Assembly: GCF_017877355.1 (NCBI RefSeq)
Contig: NZ_JAGIPR010000002.1
Span: forward strand, 434,001 to 498,000
Source of the DNA: Chryseobacterium jejuense
GTDB taxonomy: Bacteria; Bacteroidota; Bacteroidia; Flavobacteriales; Weeksellaceae
Direction of reading: 5' to 3'
DNA: 64,000 nt
Shown: positions 1 to 9,502 of the stretch, piece by piece
Layout: every line of letters begins with the position of its first letter
How positions within the stretch are numbered: the stretch's first letter is position 1
Made by a program: the position numbers and the translations under genes
The notes under the pieces: generated by a model
What the model saw: only the letters and a program-made list of their open reading frames with translations
The model's database searches: none
Told to the model about the DNA's origin: nothing

Positions 1-924
1 ATCCTTATTAAGAATCTGTGAACCTCCTTTATAAACATCTATGGTTGAAATATAGCTGTAATCATAACTGAATTGATAATCTTCACCATCCAGAGGGGTA
101 TAGGTGTCATTTTCCTTATCATATTGATACGTCAGGTTTGCGATAATCTTTCCGGATTCATCATACGTGGTTTTGGAACCATCTTTTTTACCTCTTTTCT
201 GCTCCTGAAGAACCTTTCCGCTTTTAGCATAGATAACACCTTCTTTGACGGTACCGTCGCTTTTGTATTTTTCAATTTTGGAAATCCTCATCGGATTATA
301 ATAATAGTCTACCAGTGTTCCATCGTTGTTGGATTCAGAACTGAGACTGCCAATATACTTCCCCTTTTCACCATAATATTTATTGACATAGTTACCGTCT
401 TTACCGGTAATAGTTTCACTTCTGATCCCTTTGATATCCTCATCATAAATAATGGTTTGGGTGGGAGTGGAATTCTCATATAGAGTAAAGGTGTTGTAGT
501 AATACTCATTTTCCGGATCTTTATAGCTGATCATTTTTCCTGAAAAAGTACCATCAGGCTTGTAAACCATATCCTCCAACAGCCTGCCTTTAGTGTCATA
601 AGATTGGGATACTCCAACTTGTTTACCGTTAGAATAGGTTACAACACTCATTACTTTTCCTTCAGGCGTGTACCATGTTACTTTACCGTCAAAAACTTCG
701 TTACTTGGAGTGGTATCAGAAGCCAGACCTTCCATTTGAAGTGTTCCGTTCTTATAAAAATCTTTAATTAAAGTAAGTTTACCTTTGGGAGACGTTTCAC
801 GGTAATATTCCATGTTTTCTTGGGTTGTCTTTTCCCAGTTTTCATCAAAATAAGTTTTTTCTTGTGCATATACGTTGATGCTGAGTACTAATGCAAGTAA
901 CGCTGACGTAAATAGTTTTTTCAT
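1..924 (-). CDS. MORN-repeat-like exported protein, C-terminus cut off by window
   Basis: The reading frame is open from an ATG at 924 to the window edge (308 codons, no stop seen). It starts with a signal peptide (hydrophobic segment ending VYAQ at about residue 20). The body is a series of repeats of the type 'Y..DGT..G....Y...G', for example YKPDGTFSGKMISY, GNYVNKYYGEKGKYIGS and SDGTVKEGVIYAKSGKV. This resembles the MORN/YwqK-type antitoxin-repeat family common in Bacteroidetes. The protein is predicted to be periplasmic or outer-membrane associated; function is unknown. It is a single gene facing away from scoA. Confidence 0.75.
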   Translation of the reverse strand, partial: MKKLFTSALLALVLSINVYAQEKTYFDENWEKTTQENMEYYRETSPKGKLTLIKDFYKNGTLQMEGLASDTTPSNEVFDGKVTWYTPEGKVMSVVTYSNGKQVGVSQSYDTKGRLLEDMVYKPDGTFSGKMISYKDPENEYYYNTFTLYENSTPTQTIIYDEDIKGIRSETITGKDGNYVNKYYGEKGKYIGSLSSESNNDGTLVDYYYNPMRISKIEKYKSDGTVKEGVIYAKSGKVLQEQKRGKKDGSKTTYDESGKIIANLTYQYDKENDTYTPLDGEDYQFSYDYSYISTIDVYKGGSQILNKD

Positions 925-1102
925 GTTATATTAAGTTCTGATTTTAAGTTTGTGATGATTTGCTTTTGAATACCAATATGAATGAAAGCAAGAGGTAAAA
1001 GCATTGAAGAGACAGTGATTACACTGCCGGAAATAATTTCTATACTAATATTGTGTTTGTATCCGAGGATTAAAAAAATGATGTTTTTTGAATTTAAGCC
1101 TT

Positions 1103-1110
1103 CAAATATA
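1103..1110 (-). promoter_or_regulatory. Candidate -7 box for the MORN-like gene
   Basis: On the minus strand this reads TATATTTG, an exact match to the Bacteroidetes TAnnTTTG -7 element, about 180 nt before the start codon at 924. No convincing TTG -33 box is seen at the usual distance. The 925-1299 spacer otherwise shows no gene. Confidence 0.3.
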
Positions 1111-1299
1111 AATCAATTTTACGAGATTTATGGAAAAAAATGAACCAGTTTGTTCACTTTTAGCGGTAAAAATCTGACTGTGATCTTTTTAATATGAAAA
1201 TAAATATTCGGGATGGGATAGAGATCAGGATCTTTTTCCAATGATCACAGATACGATAAATTTTTATTAAATTTAGCCAACAGAAAAATCTAATATTTC

Positions 1300-2001
1300 A
1301 TGATAGATAAAAGAGTAAAAAATGCAAAGGAAGCCATCGAAGGAATTAAAGATGGAATGACGCTGATGCTAGGCGGGTTTGGACTTTGCGGAATCCCTGA
1401 AAATTCAATAAATGCCCTGGTGGAAAGCGATGTGAAAGATTTGACCTGCATTTCAAACAATGCCGGAGTAGATGACTTTGGGTTGGGACTATTGCTTCAT
1501 AAAAGACAAATCAAGAAAATGATCTCTTCTTATGTAGGGGAAAATGCTGAATTTGAAAGACAAATGCTTTCAGGAGAACTGGAGGTAGAACTTACTCCGC
1601 AGGGAACATTAGCTGAAAAATGCAGAGCAGCTCAGGCTGGAATTCCAGCTTTCTACACTCCTGCAGGCTATGGAACTGAAGTGGCGGAAGGAAAAGAAGT
1701 AAAAGAGTTCAAAGGAAAACCTCATATTTTAGAACATGCTTTTGACGCTGATTATTCTATTGTAAAAGCCTGGAAAGGAGATCATGCCGGAAATCTTATT
1801 TTCAAAGGATCTGCCAGAAACTTTAATCACCCGATGGCTGGTGCAGGAAAAATTACCATTGCTGAGGTAGAAGAATTAGTAGAACCCGGAGAATTAGATC
1901 CAAACGAGATTCATATTCCGGGAATTATGATTCAAAGAATTTTTCAGGGTGAAAAATTTGAAAAGAGAATAGAGCAAAGAACCGTTAGATCTAAAGAATA
2001 A
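1300..2001 (+). CDS. scoA: 3-oxoacid CoA-transferase subunit A
   Basis: Alpha subunit (233 aa) of succinyl-CoA:3-ketoacid/acetoacetyl CoA-transferase, which moves CoA between succinyl-CoA and acetoacetate in ketone-body or leucine breakdown. The glycine-rich CoA-binding signature [10 protein letters not shown] lies at residues 25-34, followed by the family segment [15 protein letters not shown]. Length is normal for the family. The start is the ATG 19 nt downstream of an AT-rich leader. Unusually, the partner subunit scoB is not adjacent but 2.35 kb downstream, beyond an opposing ABC transporter gene. A hairpin terminator follows. Confidence 0.93.
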   Translation: MIDKRVKNAKEAIEGIKDGMTLMLGGFGLCGIPENSINALVESDVKDLTCISNNAGVDDFGLGLLLHKRQIKKMISSYVGENAEFERQMLSGELEVELTPQGTLAEKCRAAQAGIPAFYTPAGYGTEVAEGKEVKEFKGKPHILEHAFDADYSIVKAWKGDHAGNLIFKGSARNFNHPMAGAGKITIAEVEELVEPGELDPNEIHIPGIMIQRIFQGEKFEKRIEQRTVRSKE

Positions 2002-2029
2002 ATTTCTGAAGATTACGATTGAGAATAAC

Positions 2030-2062
2030 AAAGCGCTGAATGTATTTTCAGCGCTTTCTTTA
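2030..2062 (+). terminator. Rho-independent terminator of scoA
   Basis: Perfect 11-bp stem (AAAGCGCTGAA at 2030-2040, TTCAGCGCTTT at 2047-2057) with a 6-nt loop and a short T-rich tail, 29 nt after the scoA stop. Confidence 0.8.
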
Positions 2063-2100
2063 TTGAGTAAATTTAGCTCTTTTAGGGTCCATTTTTTGTG

Positions 2101-2176
2101 CTGTCATTTTGGATGAAGCAACGCGGAATGAAGAATCTCAAGATGAAAATTTCCCGTAGATTACACAGATTTTTAT
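2101..2176 (+). repeat. Dispersed intergenic repeat, copy 1 (GTCATT half plus ATTACACAG motif)
   Basis: Two motifs occur in the same order as at 5063-5154. The first is CTGTCATTTTGGATGAAGC, continuing to GAATGAAGAATCT. The second is AGATTACACAGATTTTTAT at 2158-2176. The first motif is also half of the approximately 100-bp palindromic elements at 19262 and 33004. No coding potential is seen. Confidence 0.65.
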
Positions 2177-2271
2177 AGATTCATTATCTGCCATGTCTAC
2201 TTAACCTGCTAGATAAAGAAAAAATAAACATCGCCAATGATGATGGATGTAATTGACTATGCTAATTGTTT

Positions 2272-4074
2272 TTATGATTGAGATACAGTCGTTTTCCTTT
2301 CTCCAATCTGCTGTCTCCACATGGCATAATAAAGCCCTTTTTCAGCAATCAGATGATCGTGAGAACCTGTTTCTACAATTTGACCACGTTCCAGTACGTA
2401 GATTTTATCTGCATGCATGATGGTGCTTAATCGGTGGGCAATCAGAACGGTAATTTGTTCCCTTTCCTCTGAAATTTGCTTTATAGTAGAGGTGATTTCT
2501 TCCTCAGTAATACTGTCCAGGGCGGAAGTAGCTTCATCAAAAATCAATAGATGAGGTTTTCTTAAAAGTGCTCTTGCAATGGCAATTCTTTGCTTTTCAC
2601 CACCACTCAGCTTTAATCCACCTTCACCAATAACGGTTTCTATTCCTTTTTCAGCTCTTTCCAATAATCCGGTACAGCTCGATTTCTGCAACGCAACGGT
2701 AAGTTCCTGCTCAGTAGCTTTAGGATTTACAAAAAGAAGATTTTCCTTGATTGTTCCTGCAAAAAGCTGAGTATCCTGCGTTACAAATCCAATCTGATTT
2801 CTCAGTTCATCAAAATCAAATTCTTTTCCGTTAATATCATTGTAAAAGATATTTCCTTCCTGAGGCCTGTAAAGTCCAACCAACAATTTTACCAATGTGC
2901 TTTTTCCAGATCCGCTTGGCCCTACAAATGCAATGGTTTCCCCATTTTTCACATCAAAAGAAATATTATTCAAAGCTTTATACTGAGCCGATTGATGCTT
3001 GAAAGAAACATGTTTGAATTCCAATTCTTCAATAGCACCAATTTGCTTTGGATGAAGTGGTTTTTCCTCCACATCCTTTTTCATTAAACGGTCGAAATTT
3101 TGAAGTGAAGCTTCAGCTTCTCTGTACGAAATTATAATATTTCCGATCTCCTGCATAGGCCCGAAAATAAAGAAGCCATAAAACATCAGGGAAAGGTATT
3201 GTCCCGGAGTAACAACATTTTTAAAGATCAGATACAAAAGCGTCAGGGTAATCATCTGTTGAAGAAAATTAACCATCGTTCCCTGAATAAAACTCAAAGA
3301 ACGAATGCTTTTTACCTTTCTTAGTTCAAGTCCCAGAATTTTATAGGTGTTGTTATTCAGTCGTTTAACTTCCTGGTTGGTTAAGCCTAAACTCTTTACA
3401 ATCTCTATATTTCTAAGACTTTCCGTAGTACTTCCGGCTAATGCAGTTGTTTCAGAAACAATATTCTTCTGAATGACTTTAATTCTTTTACTCAATAAAT
3501 TAGTGATAAAAGCAATCAGAAAAATTCCACAAATATATACTGGCATAATCGACCAATGTAGACGGATAGCATACACCGAAACGAAAATAATGCTTACCAG
3601 AATCCCAAAGAAAATATTAATGAAATTGGTAATAAACTTAACTGAATCCTCTCTTACTTTGGTTAAAATAGATAAAGTTTCTCCACTTCTCTGGTCCTCA
3701 AATTCCTGATAAGGCAATGCCATTGAATGTTTTAGACCGTCTGTAAAGATCTTCGCCCCAAATTTTTGAGTAATAACACTCACTACATAATCCTGAAAAG
3801 CTTTGGCAATTCTGCTCACCATTGCAGTTCCGATAAGTAAACCTAAGAAATAGAAAGCTCCATGGTATATTGAAGTTCCATAAAGGTATTCATCTATATT
3901 TCTGGGTAACAGTTTTTCCTTGTCAAAGAAATTAGGATGGGTGACCAGCTGGTCCAAAATATTCCCTGTAATTGCAGGAGCAAATAAAGAGAAAACCTGG
4001 TTAATGGTGGCCAATAGCAAAGAGATGATAATCAGCCACTGATAAGGTTTAAGGTATTTTAAAAGTATCTTCAT
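2272..4074 (-). CDS. ABC transporter, fused permease and ATPase (exporter type)
   Basis: A type IV (MsbA/LmrA-like) half-exporter that works as a homodimer at the inner membrane; the substrate cannot be told from sequence. The N-terminal half holds about six membrane segments. The ATPase domain has Walker A GPSGSGKST, Q-loop FVTQDTQLFAG, signature LSGGEKQRIAIARALL, Walker B LLIFDEATSAL and H-loop IAHRLST. The open frame reaches 4140, but I start at the ATG at 4074 (MKILLKYLKPYQW), which is where family homology begins (600 aa). It lies between scoA and scoB on the opposite strand and is probably a single-gene unit. Confidence 0.9.
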   Translation of the reverse strand: MKILLKYLKPYQWLIIISLLLATINQVFSLFAPAITGNILDQLVTHPNFFDKEKLLPRNIDEYLYGTSIYHGAFYFLGLLIGTAMVSRIAKAFQDYVVSVITQKFGAKIFTDGLKHSMALPYQEFEDQRSGETLSILTKVREDSVKFITNFINIFFGILVSIIFVSVYAIRLHWSIMPVYICGIFLIAFITNLLSKRIKVIQKNIVSETTALAGSTTESLRNIEIVKSLGLTNQEVKRLNNNTYKILGLELRKVKSIRSLSFIQGTMVNFLQQMITLTLLYLIFKNVVTPGQYLSLMFYGFFIFGPMQEIGNIIISYREAEASLQNFDRLMKKDVEEKPLHPKQIGAIEELEFKHVSFKHQSAQYKALNNISFDVKNGETIAFVGPSGSGKSTLVKLLVGLYRPQEGNIFYNDINGKEFDFDELRNQIGFVTQDTQLFAGTIKENLLFVNPKATEQELTVALQKSSCTGLLERAEKGIETVIGEGGLKLSGGEKQRIAIARALLRKPHLLIFDEATSALDSITEEEITSTIKQISEEREQITVLIAHRLSTIMHADKIYVLERGQIVETGSHDHLIAEKGLYYAMWRQQIGERKTTVSQS

Positions 4075-4262
4075 TCTAGTAAATAATGAGGCAAAATTAA
4101 TGATATTATTTTTACTAACGATGTTAATTATTAATGACAATGATCTGTTGTTGAGGAAGATTTGACACTGGATGACGGAAGAATGAAATTATAAAGTATA
4201 TAAGTAACTCTGTTTTTTTTTAATCTAAATGAAGAATAGTATGGTAGTTTTTTGACCAATAC

Positions 4263-4295
4263 TAACCTCCAGCCTCCTGCTTCCAACTTCCTGCC
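4263..4295. repeat. Pyrimidine-rich dispersed tract
   Basis: A C/T-rich stretch of the form AACCTCCAGCCTCCTGCTTC in the 4075-4353 spacer. Similar tracts occur at about 56463-56493 and 59352-59377, and in inverse orientation at about 59221-59245. Its role is unknown; it may be a decayed mobile-element fragment. Confidence 0.4.
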
Positions 4296-4353
4296 CGATA
4301 AACCCCTTTTGTATTCGGCTGAAAATAATTAAATTGCAGTCTAAGTTTTAATT

Positions 4354-5007
4354 ATGCTTACAAAAGAACAAATTGCCAAAAGAATTTCAAAAGAACTGAG
4401 AGATCGTTATTATGTAAACCTGGGAATCGGAATTCCTACTTTGGTTGCCAACTATGTTCCGGAAGGTATTTCCGTAGAATTCCAGAGTGAAAATGGAGTG
4501 TTGGGAATGGGACCTTTCCCTTTCGAAGGAGAAGAAGATGCAGATATCATCAATGCCGGAAAACAAACCATTACTATTTTAGAAGGAGGTTCGTTCTTCG
4601 ATTCTGCTTTTAGTTTTGGGATGATTCGTGGACAGAAAGTAGATCTTACCATTCTTGGAGCAATGGAGGTTTCCGAGAATGGAGATATTGCCAACTGGAA
4701 AATTCCGGGAAAAATGGTGAAAGGAATGGGGGGAGCTATGGACCTGGTAGCCTCTGCAGAAAATATTATCGTTGCCATGATGCACGTAAATAAAGCCGGA
4801 GAAAGCAAGATCCTTAAAAAATGTACACTGCCTTTAACGGGAGTAAACTGTGTGAAAAAAGTGGTTACTGAATTAGCCGTATTGGAAGTAACTCCAAAAG
4901 GGTTCAAACTGCTGGAAAGAGCGCCGGGAGTTTCAGTAGAAGATATTATCAAAGCAACAGAAGCAGACCTTATCATTGAAGGTGAAATTCCTGAAATGCA
5001 ATTTTAA
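4354..5007 (+). CDS. scoB: 3-oxoacid CoA-transferase subunit B
   Basis: Beta subunit (217 aa), the partner of ScoA. It carries the catalytic glutamate in SENGVLGMG (E46), which forms the covalent glutamyl-CoA intermediate in this family, and the N-terminal GIGIPTLVANYVP segment. It is full length. It has its own upstream spacer (213 nt to the opposing ABC gene) and its own terminator, so it is probably transcribed separately from scoA. Balanced expression would then need coordination of two promoters. Confidence 0.93.
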   Translation: MLTKEQIAKRISKELRDRYYVNLGIGIPTLVANYVPEGISVEFQSENGVLGMGPFPFEGEEDADIINAGKQTITILEGGSFFDSAFSFGMIRGQKVDLTILGAMEVSENGDIANWKIPGKMVKGMGGAMDLVASAENIIVAMMHVNKAGESKILKKCTLPLTGVNCVKKVVTELAVLEVTPKGFKLLERAPGVSVEDIIKATEADLIIEGEIPEMQF

Positions 5008-5015
5008 TACAATAC

Positions 5016-5046
5016 AAACCTTGTCAATGGCAAGGTTTTTTTTATT
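5016..5046 (+). terminator. Rho-independent terminator of scoB
   Basis: 8-bp stem AAACCTTG/CAAGGTTT with a 7-nt loop, followed by a run of T, 8 nt after the scoB stop. Confidence 0.85.
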
Positions 5047-5062
5047 TTTACCAGTAGTTTTT

Positions 5063-5154
5063 CTGTCATTCTGGATGAAGCTACGCGGAATGAAGAATCC
5101 CTTTGAAAACAATTATTTTCTCTCGCAGATTCTGGAGATTACACAGATTTTTAT
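5063..5154 (+). repeat. Dispersed intergenic repeat, copy 2
   Basis: Same two-part arrangement and orientation as 2101-2176. CTGTCATTCTGGATGAAGC runs on to GAATGAAGAATCC, then AGATTACACAGATTTTTAT at 5136-5154. The two copies sit downstream of scoA and scoB and flank the ABC exporter plus scoB as imperfect direct repeats. Confidence 0.65.
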
Positions 5155-5233
5155 TAGTGGCGAATATCATACATCTTAATCAGCAGATTGGTCTCCGTCT
5201 TTACTCACTTAAAATCTATTTAAGATATAAATA

Positions 5234-5269
5234 AAAAGGTTGCTTCCCGTATGAAACAACCTTTTATAT
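5234..5269 (-). terminator. Terminator of the DUF4197 gene (possibly bidirectional)
   Basis: 9-bp perfect stem AAAAGGTTG (5234-5242) / CAACCTTTT (5257-5265). It is followed on the minus strand by a T-rich tract and lies just beyond the DUF4197 stop at 5286. Confidence 0.75.
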
Positions 5270-5285
5270 TCTTTTTAACTTTAAT

Positions 5286-6119
5286 TTATCTATTAGCATC
5301 CTGCGCTCCGAAAACCTTCTGCAATATGCTTGTTGTTCTCATAGCCGGTGTATTTCTGATTCCGCTTTCTTTATCAGCTACCATTTTGAATACTCCATTG
5401 ATGGTTTCTGTAGTCACATATTCATTAAGATCAGTAGTTACAGATTGTCCTGTAAAAGTGTTATATTTTGAAATCAGGTTTTTCCAAACCGCATCAGCAC
5501 CTACTTTTCCTAAAGAAGCCTTTACTTTGGGCTGAAAAGCGGTAAATAATTGGCTCTGGGTTTTACTTTGCAGGTAGCTTGTTGCCGCATTATTATTCCC
5601 TAACAGAATATTTTTAGCATCAGTGATTGTCATAGAAGTAATGGCATTGGTGAAAATAGGTGCCGCTTCCGTTACAGCATCTTCTGCTGCTCTGTTTAAT
5701 AATTTTACGCCTTCATCAGCCAGACTGCCCAATCCTACAGAACGTAAAGTCATATCAACCTTTCTTAATTTTTCAGGCATTAAGATTTTTACAGCTTCAT
5801 TTTTCAGAAAACCGTCTGTTAAAGCCAGTTTCTTCACTCCATCCGTTACTCCTACACTTAAAGCTTCTTTTAATCCGGAAGAAATCTGAGTTGAGGTAAG
5901 GTTTCCAACATTAAGAGGAGACGTTTTTGTTGAAGTAGAAATGGGATTTGTTGTGGTCGTGTTTGTTGTAGTAGCGGCTGTGGAACCTTTAGTAGCCTGT
6001 GGATTGTTAAGATCAATTCCTGTTTTGTCTTTAACCGTTGATTTTAAAATATCAAGAAGTTGTGCCTGTGTAGAAATTGAAAGGAATAATCCGGCTGTTA
6101 TAAAAATGCTTTTTCTCAT
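5286..6119 (-). CDS. DUF4197 family exported protein
   Basis: 277 aa with a clear signal peptide (MRKSIFITAGLFLSISTQAQ), then a Thr/Asn-rich linker at about residues 40-72 and a C-terminal DUF4197-like region (ALSVGVTDGVKKLAL to the end, with LMPEKLRKVD and AVTEAAPIF). Members are periplasmic helical proteins of unknown function. It is a single-gene unit divergent from the GH20 gene. The low-complexity linker is typical of flavobacterial members. Confidence 0.85.
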   Translation of the reverse strand: MRKSIFITAGLFLSISTQAQLLDILKSTVKDKTGIDLNNPQATKGSTAATTTNTTTTNPISTSTKTSPLNVGNLTSTQISSGLKEALSVGVTDGVKKLALTDGFLKNEAVKILMPEKLRKVDMTLRSVGLGSLADEGVKLLNRAAEDAVTEAAPIFTNAITSMTITDAKNILLGNNNAATSYLQSKTQSQLFTAFQPKVKASLGKVGADAVWKNLISKYNTFTGQSVTTDLNEYVTTETINGVFKMVADKESGIRNTPAMRTTSILQKVFGAQDANR

Positions 6120-6454
6120 TGTATTTTTTTACAAATTTAGATGTTTAATCTTGTAAGTGACGTAAGCTTATCAAAAAATAAACCATAATTTTTTTCTGAA
6201 TTTAAAAAAGAGGATATTGTTGATGTAAATGTTTGATTTCTAATTTATTTTAAAGTTAAATAAATCTTATGCAATGATTGGGTTATTGATGGAAATTAAT
6301 AGTCTTTCAGAAAAAGGGAATGGTTTTTTTTACCACTAATTCTGTCATTTTTCAAGCGGCTCAATAATGATTTCCTTTAGGGTTAAATATAGAATCTGAA
6401 CCATTTAAAAGTATTGGAAAATAAGTATATTAGCTAAAACTTTAACCCCATCCA
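6120..6454. other. Divergent intergenic region between DUF4197 and GH20 genes
   Basis: 335 bp, AT-rich, with no coding frame. On the minus strand TAAATTTG (6132-6139) is an exact TAnnTTTG box 12 nt before the DUF4197 start and is a candidate -7 element. On the plus side no matching -33/-7 pair is obvious. Confidence 0.45.
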
Positions 6455-8707
6455 ATGGTACGAACCTTTTTAGTATTTTTTGTGTTGCTTTCAAACCTAG
6501 TATTGGCTCAAGATAAATTGAATCTCATTCCTTATCCTCAGAAAGTTGAATTTTTAAATGGAGAATTTATCATTCCTGAAACCTTTATATTGGAAGGAAA
6601 ACCTTTAAAAGAAGAAGGATATATCAAAAAACACTTTACTAAGTTTAAATACGGCAAAAAAGATGAAGCCCATTTAGTATTCGGATTGTTTCCGCCATCA
6701 ATAATGCCTTTAACAGAAGAGCAGAAAAAAGAAAAATACGCGATTGAAATTTCATCCAGAGGTATTGCTATTCAGTCTTATACAGAGCAAGGTCGTTTTC
6801 TGGCCCTTCAGACAGTTATTCAAATGATAGAGCAATATAAGGAAGTTGGGAAAATCCCTGCTATGAAGATCGAAGATCAACCTAAATTTGCATGGCGCGG
6901 AATGCATCTTGATGTCTGTCGTCACTTTTTCACCGTAGATGAGGTAAAACAGTATATTGATTATCTGGCGATGTATAAACTGAATACTTTTCACTGGCAT
7001 TTAACCGATGATCAGGGATGGAGAATTGAAATTAAAAAATATCCTAAGCTTACTCAGATAGGCGCAAAGCGTAAAGAATCAATGATAGGAGCTTACGTGG
7101 ATAATACCTTCGATGGAAAACCATATGGCCCTTATTTTTATACTCAGGAACAGATCAAAGACGTTGTGAAATATGCCAAGGAAAGACATATAACAGTGGT
7201 TCCGGAAATTGAAATGCCTGGCCATGCCCTCGCAGCTTTGTCTGCTTATCCGGAATTGGCCTGCACCAAAGGTCCTTTTGAATCTGCTACGAAATGGGGC
7301 GTTTTTGATGATGTTTTCTGTCCTAAAGATGAGACCTTTAAATTTCTGGAAAATGTTTTGGATGAGGTTATGCAATTATTTCCGTCACAGTATATTCATA
7401 TCGGAGGGGATGAATGTCCTAAAACAAGATGGAAAGAATGTACCCATTGTCAGGAATTAATTAAAAAGAATAATCTGAAGGATGAACACGGGTTGCAAAG
7501 CTATTTCATTCAAAGGGTTGAAAAGTATATCAATAGTAAAGGACGAAAAATCATTGGTTGGGATGAAATCCTGGAAGGAGGATTGGCCCCTAATGCCACT
7601 GTAATGAGCTGGACTGGAGTAAACGGTGGAATTGAAGCAGCAAAAGCAAAACATTTTGCTGTGATGACACCTGGAGCTTACTGTTATTTTGACCATTATC
7701 AGGGAGATCCACAGTCTGAACCTAATGCATTTGGCGGATTTACCCCATTGGATAAAGTATATTCTTATAACCCAATTCCTGCAGAATTAAATGCTGAACA
7801 GGCTCAATATATTCTAGGCGTTCAGGCCAATCTATGGACTGAATATATTCTGGATTTCAAACAGGTGCAGTATATGATTTTTCCAAGATTGATGGCGCTT
7901 TCCGAAGTTGGATGGGGTACTTCAGATCCTAAAAACTATAAAGATTTTGAAAACAGAGTTATCAGCCATTTCAAAATACTGGACAAAATGAATGTTAACT
8001 ACGCGAAAAGTATCTATAATATCTCAGGAAAAGTAATTCCTTCAAATAACGGAATTGCCTACGAACTTTCTACTTCACAGAATTCAAAAGGAATCAGATA
8101 TACTTTAGACGGAACTGTTCCAACGATTAATTCCAAGACCTATCAAGGTTCTCTTTCCATCCCAAATTCTTTAACGGTTAAATCTGCTTATTTTGAAGAT
8201 GGACAATTGAAAAGTGCAGTTTCTTCACAAGAGTTTACCATATCGAAATCAACAGGAAAAAAGATTACCCTTGAACAGCAGCCAAGTGAAAATTACTCCT
8301 TCGGTGGAGCTTTTACGTTGGTAGACGGAATTATCGGAAATGTAAAGAAGCTGGGCAAAACATGGCTGGGCTTTCAGGGAAAAGATGTAGTGGCAACCAT
8401 TGATTTTGGTCAGAAAACCGACTTTTCAGAAATCTATTTTAATACCTTGGAAAATAAAGGAAGTTGGATTCATCTTGCAAAATCTGCTAAAATTTTTGTT
8501 TCTGACGACAACAAAGATTTTAAAATCATCAAAGAAATAGGAAAGGAAGACATTCAAAATACCAAAGGAAAAATACAATTGAAACTAGGTAAGCAAAATG
8601 CAAAATATCTGAAGGTTATGATTGAAAATGCAGGAATTATCCCAGCAGGGAATCCCGGTGCTGATTCTAAAGCGTGGCTGTTTATTGATGAAATTGGCGT
8701 AAATTAG
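6455..8707 (+). CDS. Beta-N-acetylhexosaminidase (GH20), exported
   Basis: Removes terminal GlcNAc/GalNAc from chitooligosaccharides or glycoproteins. 750 aa with a signal peptide ending LVLAQ. Domains in order: GH20b fold (about 20-140), catalytic barrel (about 142-490) with the substrate-assisted pair D319-E320 in HIGGDECPK, a chitobiase C-terminal Ig-like segment (IRYTLDGTVPT at about 548), and a discoidin/F5-8C-type carbohydrate-binding domain from about 620 (DVVATIDFGQKTDFSEI). Probably acts in the periplasm or at the surface. The Crp/Fnr gene follows after 19 nt and may be cotranscribed. Confidence 0.92.
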   Translation: MVRTFLVFFVLLSNLVLAQDKLNLIPYPQKVEFLNGEFIIPETFILEGKPLKEEGYIKKHFTKFKYGKKDEAHLVFGLFPPSIMPLTEEQKKEKYAIEISSRGIAIQSYTEQGRFLALQTVIQMIEQYKEVGKIPAMKIEDQPKFAWRGMHLDVCRHFFTVDEVKQYIDYLAMYKLNTFHWHLTDDQGWRIEIKKYPKLTQIGAKRKESMIGAYVDNTFDGKPYGPYFYTQEQIKDVVKYAKERHITVVPEIEMPGHALAALSAYPELACTKGPFESATKWGVFDDVFCPKDETFKFLENVLDEVMQLFPSQYIHIGGDECPKTRWKECTHCQELIKKNNLKDEHGLQSYFIQRVEKYINSKGRKIIGWDEILEGGLAPNATVMSWTGVNGGIEAAKAKHFAVMTPGAYCYFDHYQGDPQSEPNAFGGFTPLDKVYSYNPIPAELNAEQAQYILGVQANLWTEYILDFKQVQYMIFPRLMALSEVGWGTSDPKNYKDFENRVISHFKILDKMNVNYAKSIYNISGKVIPSNNGIAYELSTSQNSKGIRYTLDGTVPTINSKTYQGSLSIPNSLTVKSAYFEDGQLKSAVSSQEFTISKSTGKKITLEQQPSENYSFGGAFTLVDGIIGNVKKLGKTWLGFQGKDVVATIDFGQKTDFSEIYFNTLENKGSWIHLAKSAKIFVSDDNKDFKIIKEIGKEDIQNTKGKIQLKLGKQNAKYLKVMIENAGIIPAGNPGADSKAWLFIDEIGVN

Positions 8708-8726
8708 CCCTATTCAATTAAACAAC

Positions 8727-9362
8727 ATGCAGGATACCATACTTTCTTCAGAATTTTCTTCTTCACCAGATCTGGTAGAAAAACTCTATCAGTACGGAAT
8801 CACTAAAAATTATCATGAAGGAGATATTATTTTAGATGAAAACGCTTCCATACGTTCCATTCCCATTGTAATGAAAGGGATGATGAAGGTGATCCGAACC
8901 GAAGAAGATGGACGCGAGATCCTGTTGTATTATATTAAAGCAGGGGAGAGCTGTATCATGTCTTTTCTGGGGGGAATGCACCATGAAAAAAGTATTGTAA
9001 AAGCAGAAATAGAAGAAGACGCTGAAATTCTTTTCCTTCCGATAGATAAGGTTGCATTATTCATCAAAGAACATCCGGAATGGCTGGATTATATTTTCAG
9101 ACTTTATCACAAACGCTTTGAAGAATTACTTGATATTATCAACGCCATTGCCTTCAAAAAAGTAGATGAAAGACTCCTGAATCTTCTCCACAAAAAAGCG
9201 GAACTTACCAATTCTAATACTATAAATACTACTCATGAGCAACTCGCCAACGAATTGGGAACCGCCAGAGTGGTGGTATCAAGGCTTCTGAAGCAGCTTG
9301 AAGAAGACGGCAGACTAAAACTGGGTAGAAACAAAATCACTCTTCTGAAATCTACCAATTAA
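8727..9362 (+). CDS. Crp/Fnr family transcription regulator
   Basis: 211 aa with an N-terminal cyclic-nucleotide-binding-like beta barrel (about 25-120) and a C-terminal winged helix (TTHEQLANELGTARVVVSRLLKQ). There is no Fnr-type N-terminal cysteine cluster, so it is not a classical oxygen-sensing Fnr. It sits directly before the sulfur-handling genes, two of which are preceded by an almost identical 20-bp box. That makes it the best local candidate for their regulator; this is inference from position. Confidence 0.9.
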   Translation: MQDTILSSEFSSSPDLVEKLYQYGITKNYHEGDIILDENASIRSIPIVMKGMMKVIRTEEDGREILLYYIKAGESCIMSFLGGMHHEKSIVKAEIEEDAEILFLPIDKVALFIKEHPEWLDYIFRLYHKRFEELLDIINAIAFKKVDERLLNLLHKKAELTNSNTINTTHEQLANELGTARVVVSRLLKQLEEDGRLKLGRNKITLLKSTN

Positions 9363-9438
9363 TTACAATTTCTCTTCTCTTTTCTAAATTCCGGTTAATA
9401 AACACTCATATTCCCCTCCGGAAGGTTGTCAATCCTTA

Positions 9439-9458
9439 TGTAACAAAAGTAGCTGTAG
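9439..9458 (+). promoter_or_regulatory. 20-bp regulatory box before tauE (copy 1)
   Basis: TGTAACAAAAGTAGCTGTAG, 19/20 identical to 10307-10326 and 44 nt upstream of the TauE start. It contains GTAAC-AAAA-GTAGC, a near direct repeat. A conserved box in the same position before two sulfur genes next to a Crp/Fnr gene suggests an activator site. Confidence 0.6.
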
Positions 9459-9502
9459 TTCTTCTCAAACAATTCCATTTTTGCATTATAATAGTTGAAC
9501 AA

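Noticed and set aside
73..509. Plus- and minus-strand short frames near the window start
   Set aside because: They overlap the long open minus-strand frame (1-924) with signal peptide and repeats, which is the real gene.
4452..4976. 174-codon frame antisense to scoB
   Set aside because: It lies wholly within a clearly real CoA-transferase gene and its composition reflects the complement of that gene.
5251..5535. 94-codon plus-strand frame with a hydrophobic start
   Set aside because: It begins inside a terminator hairpin and runs antisense to the DUF4197 gene.
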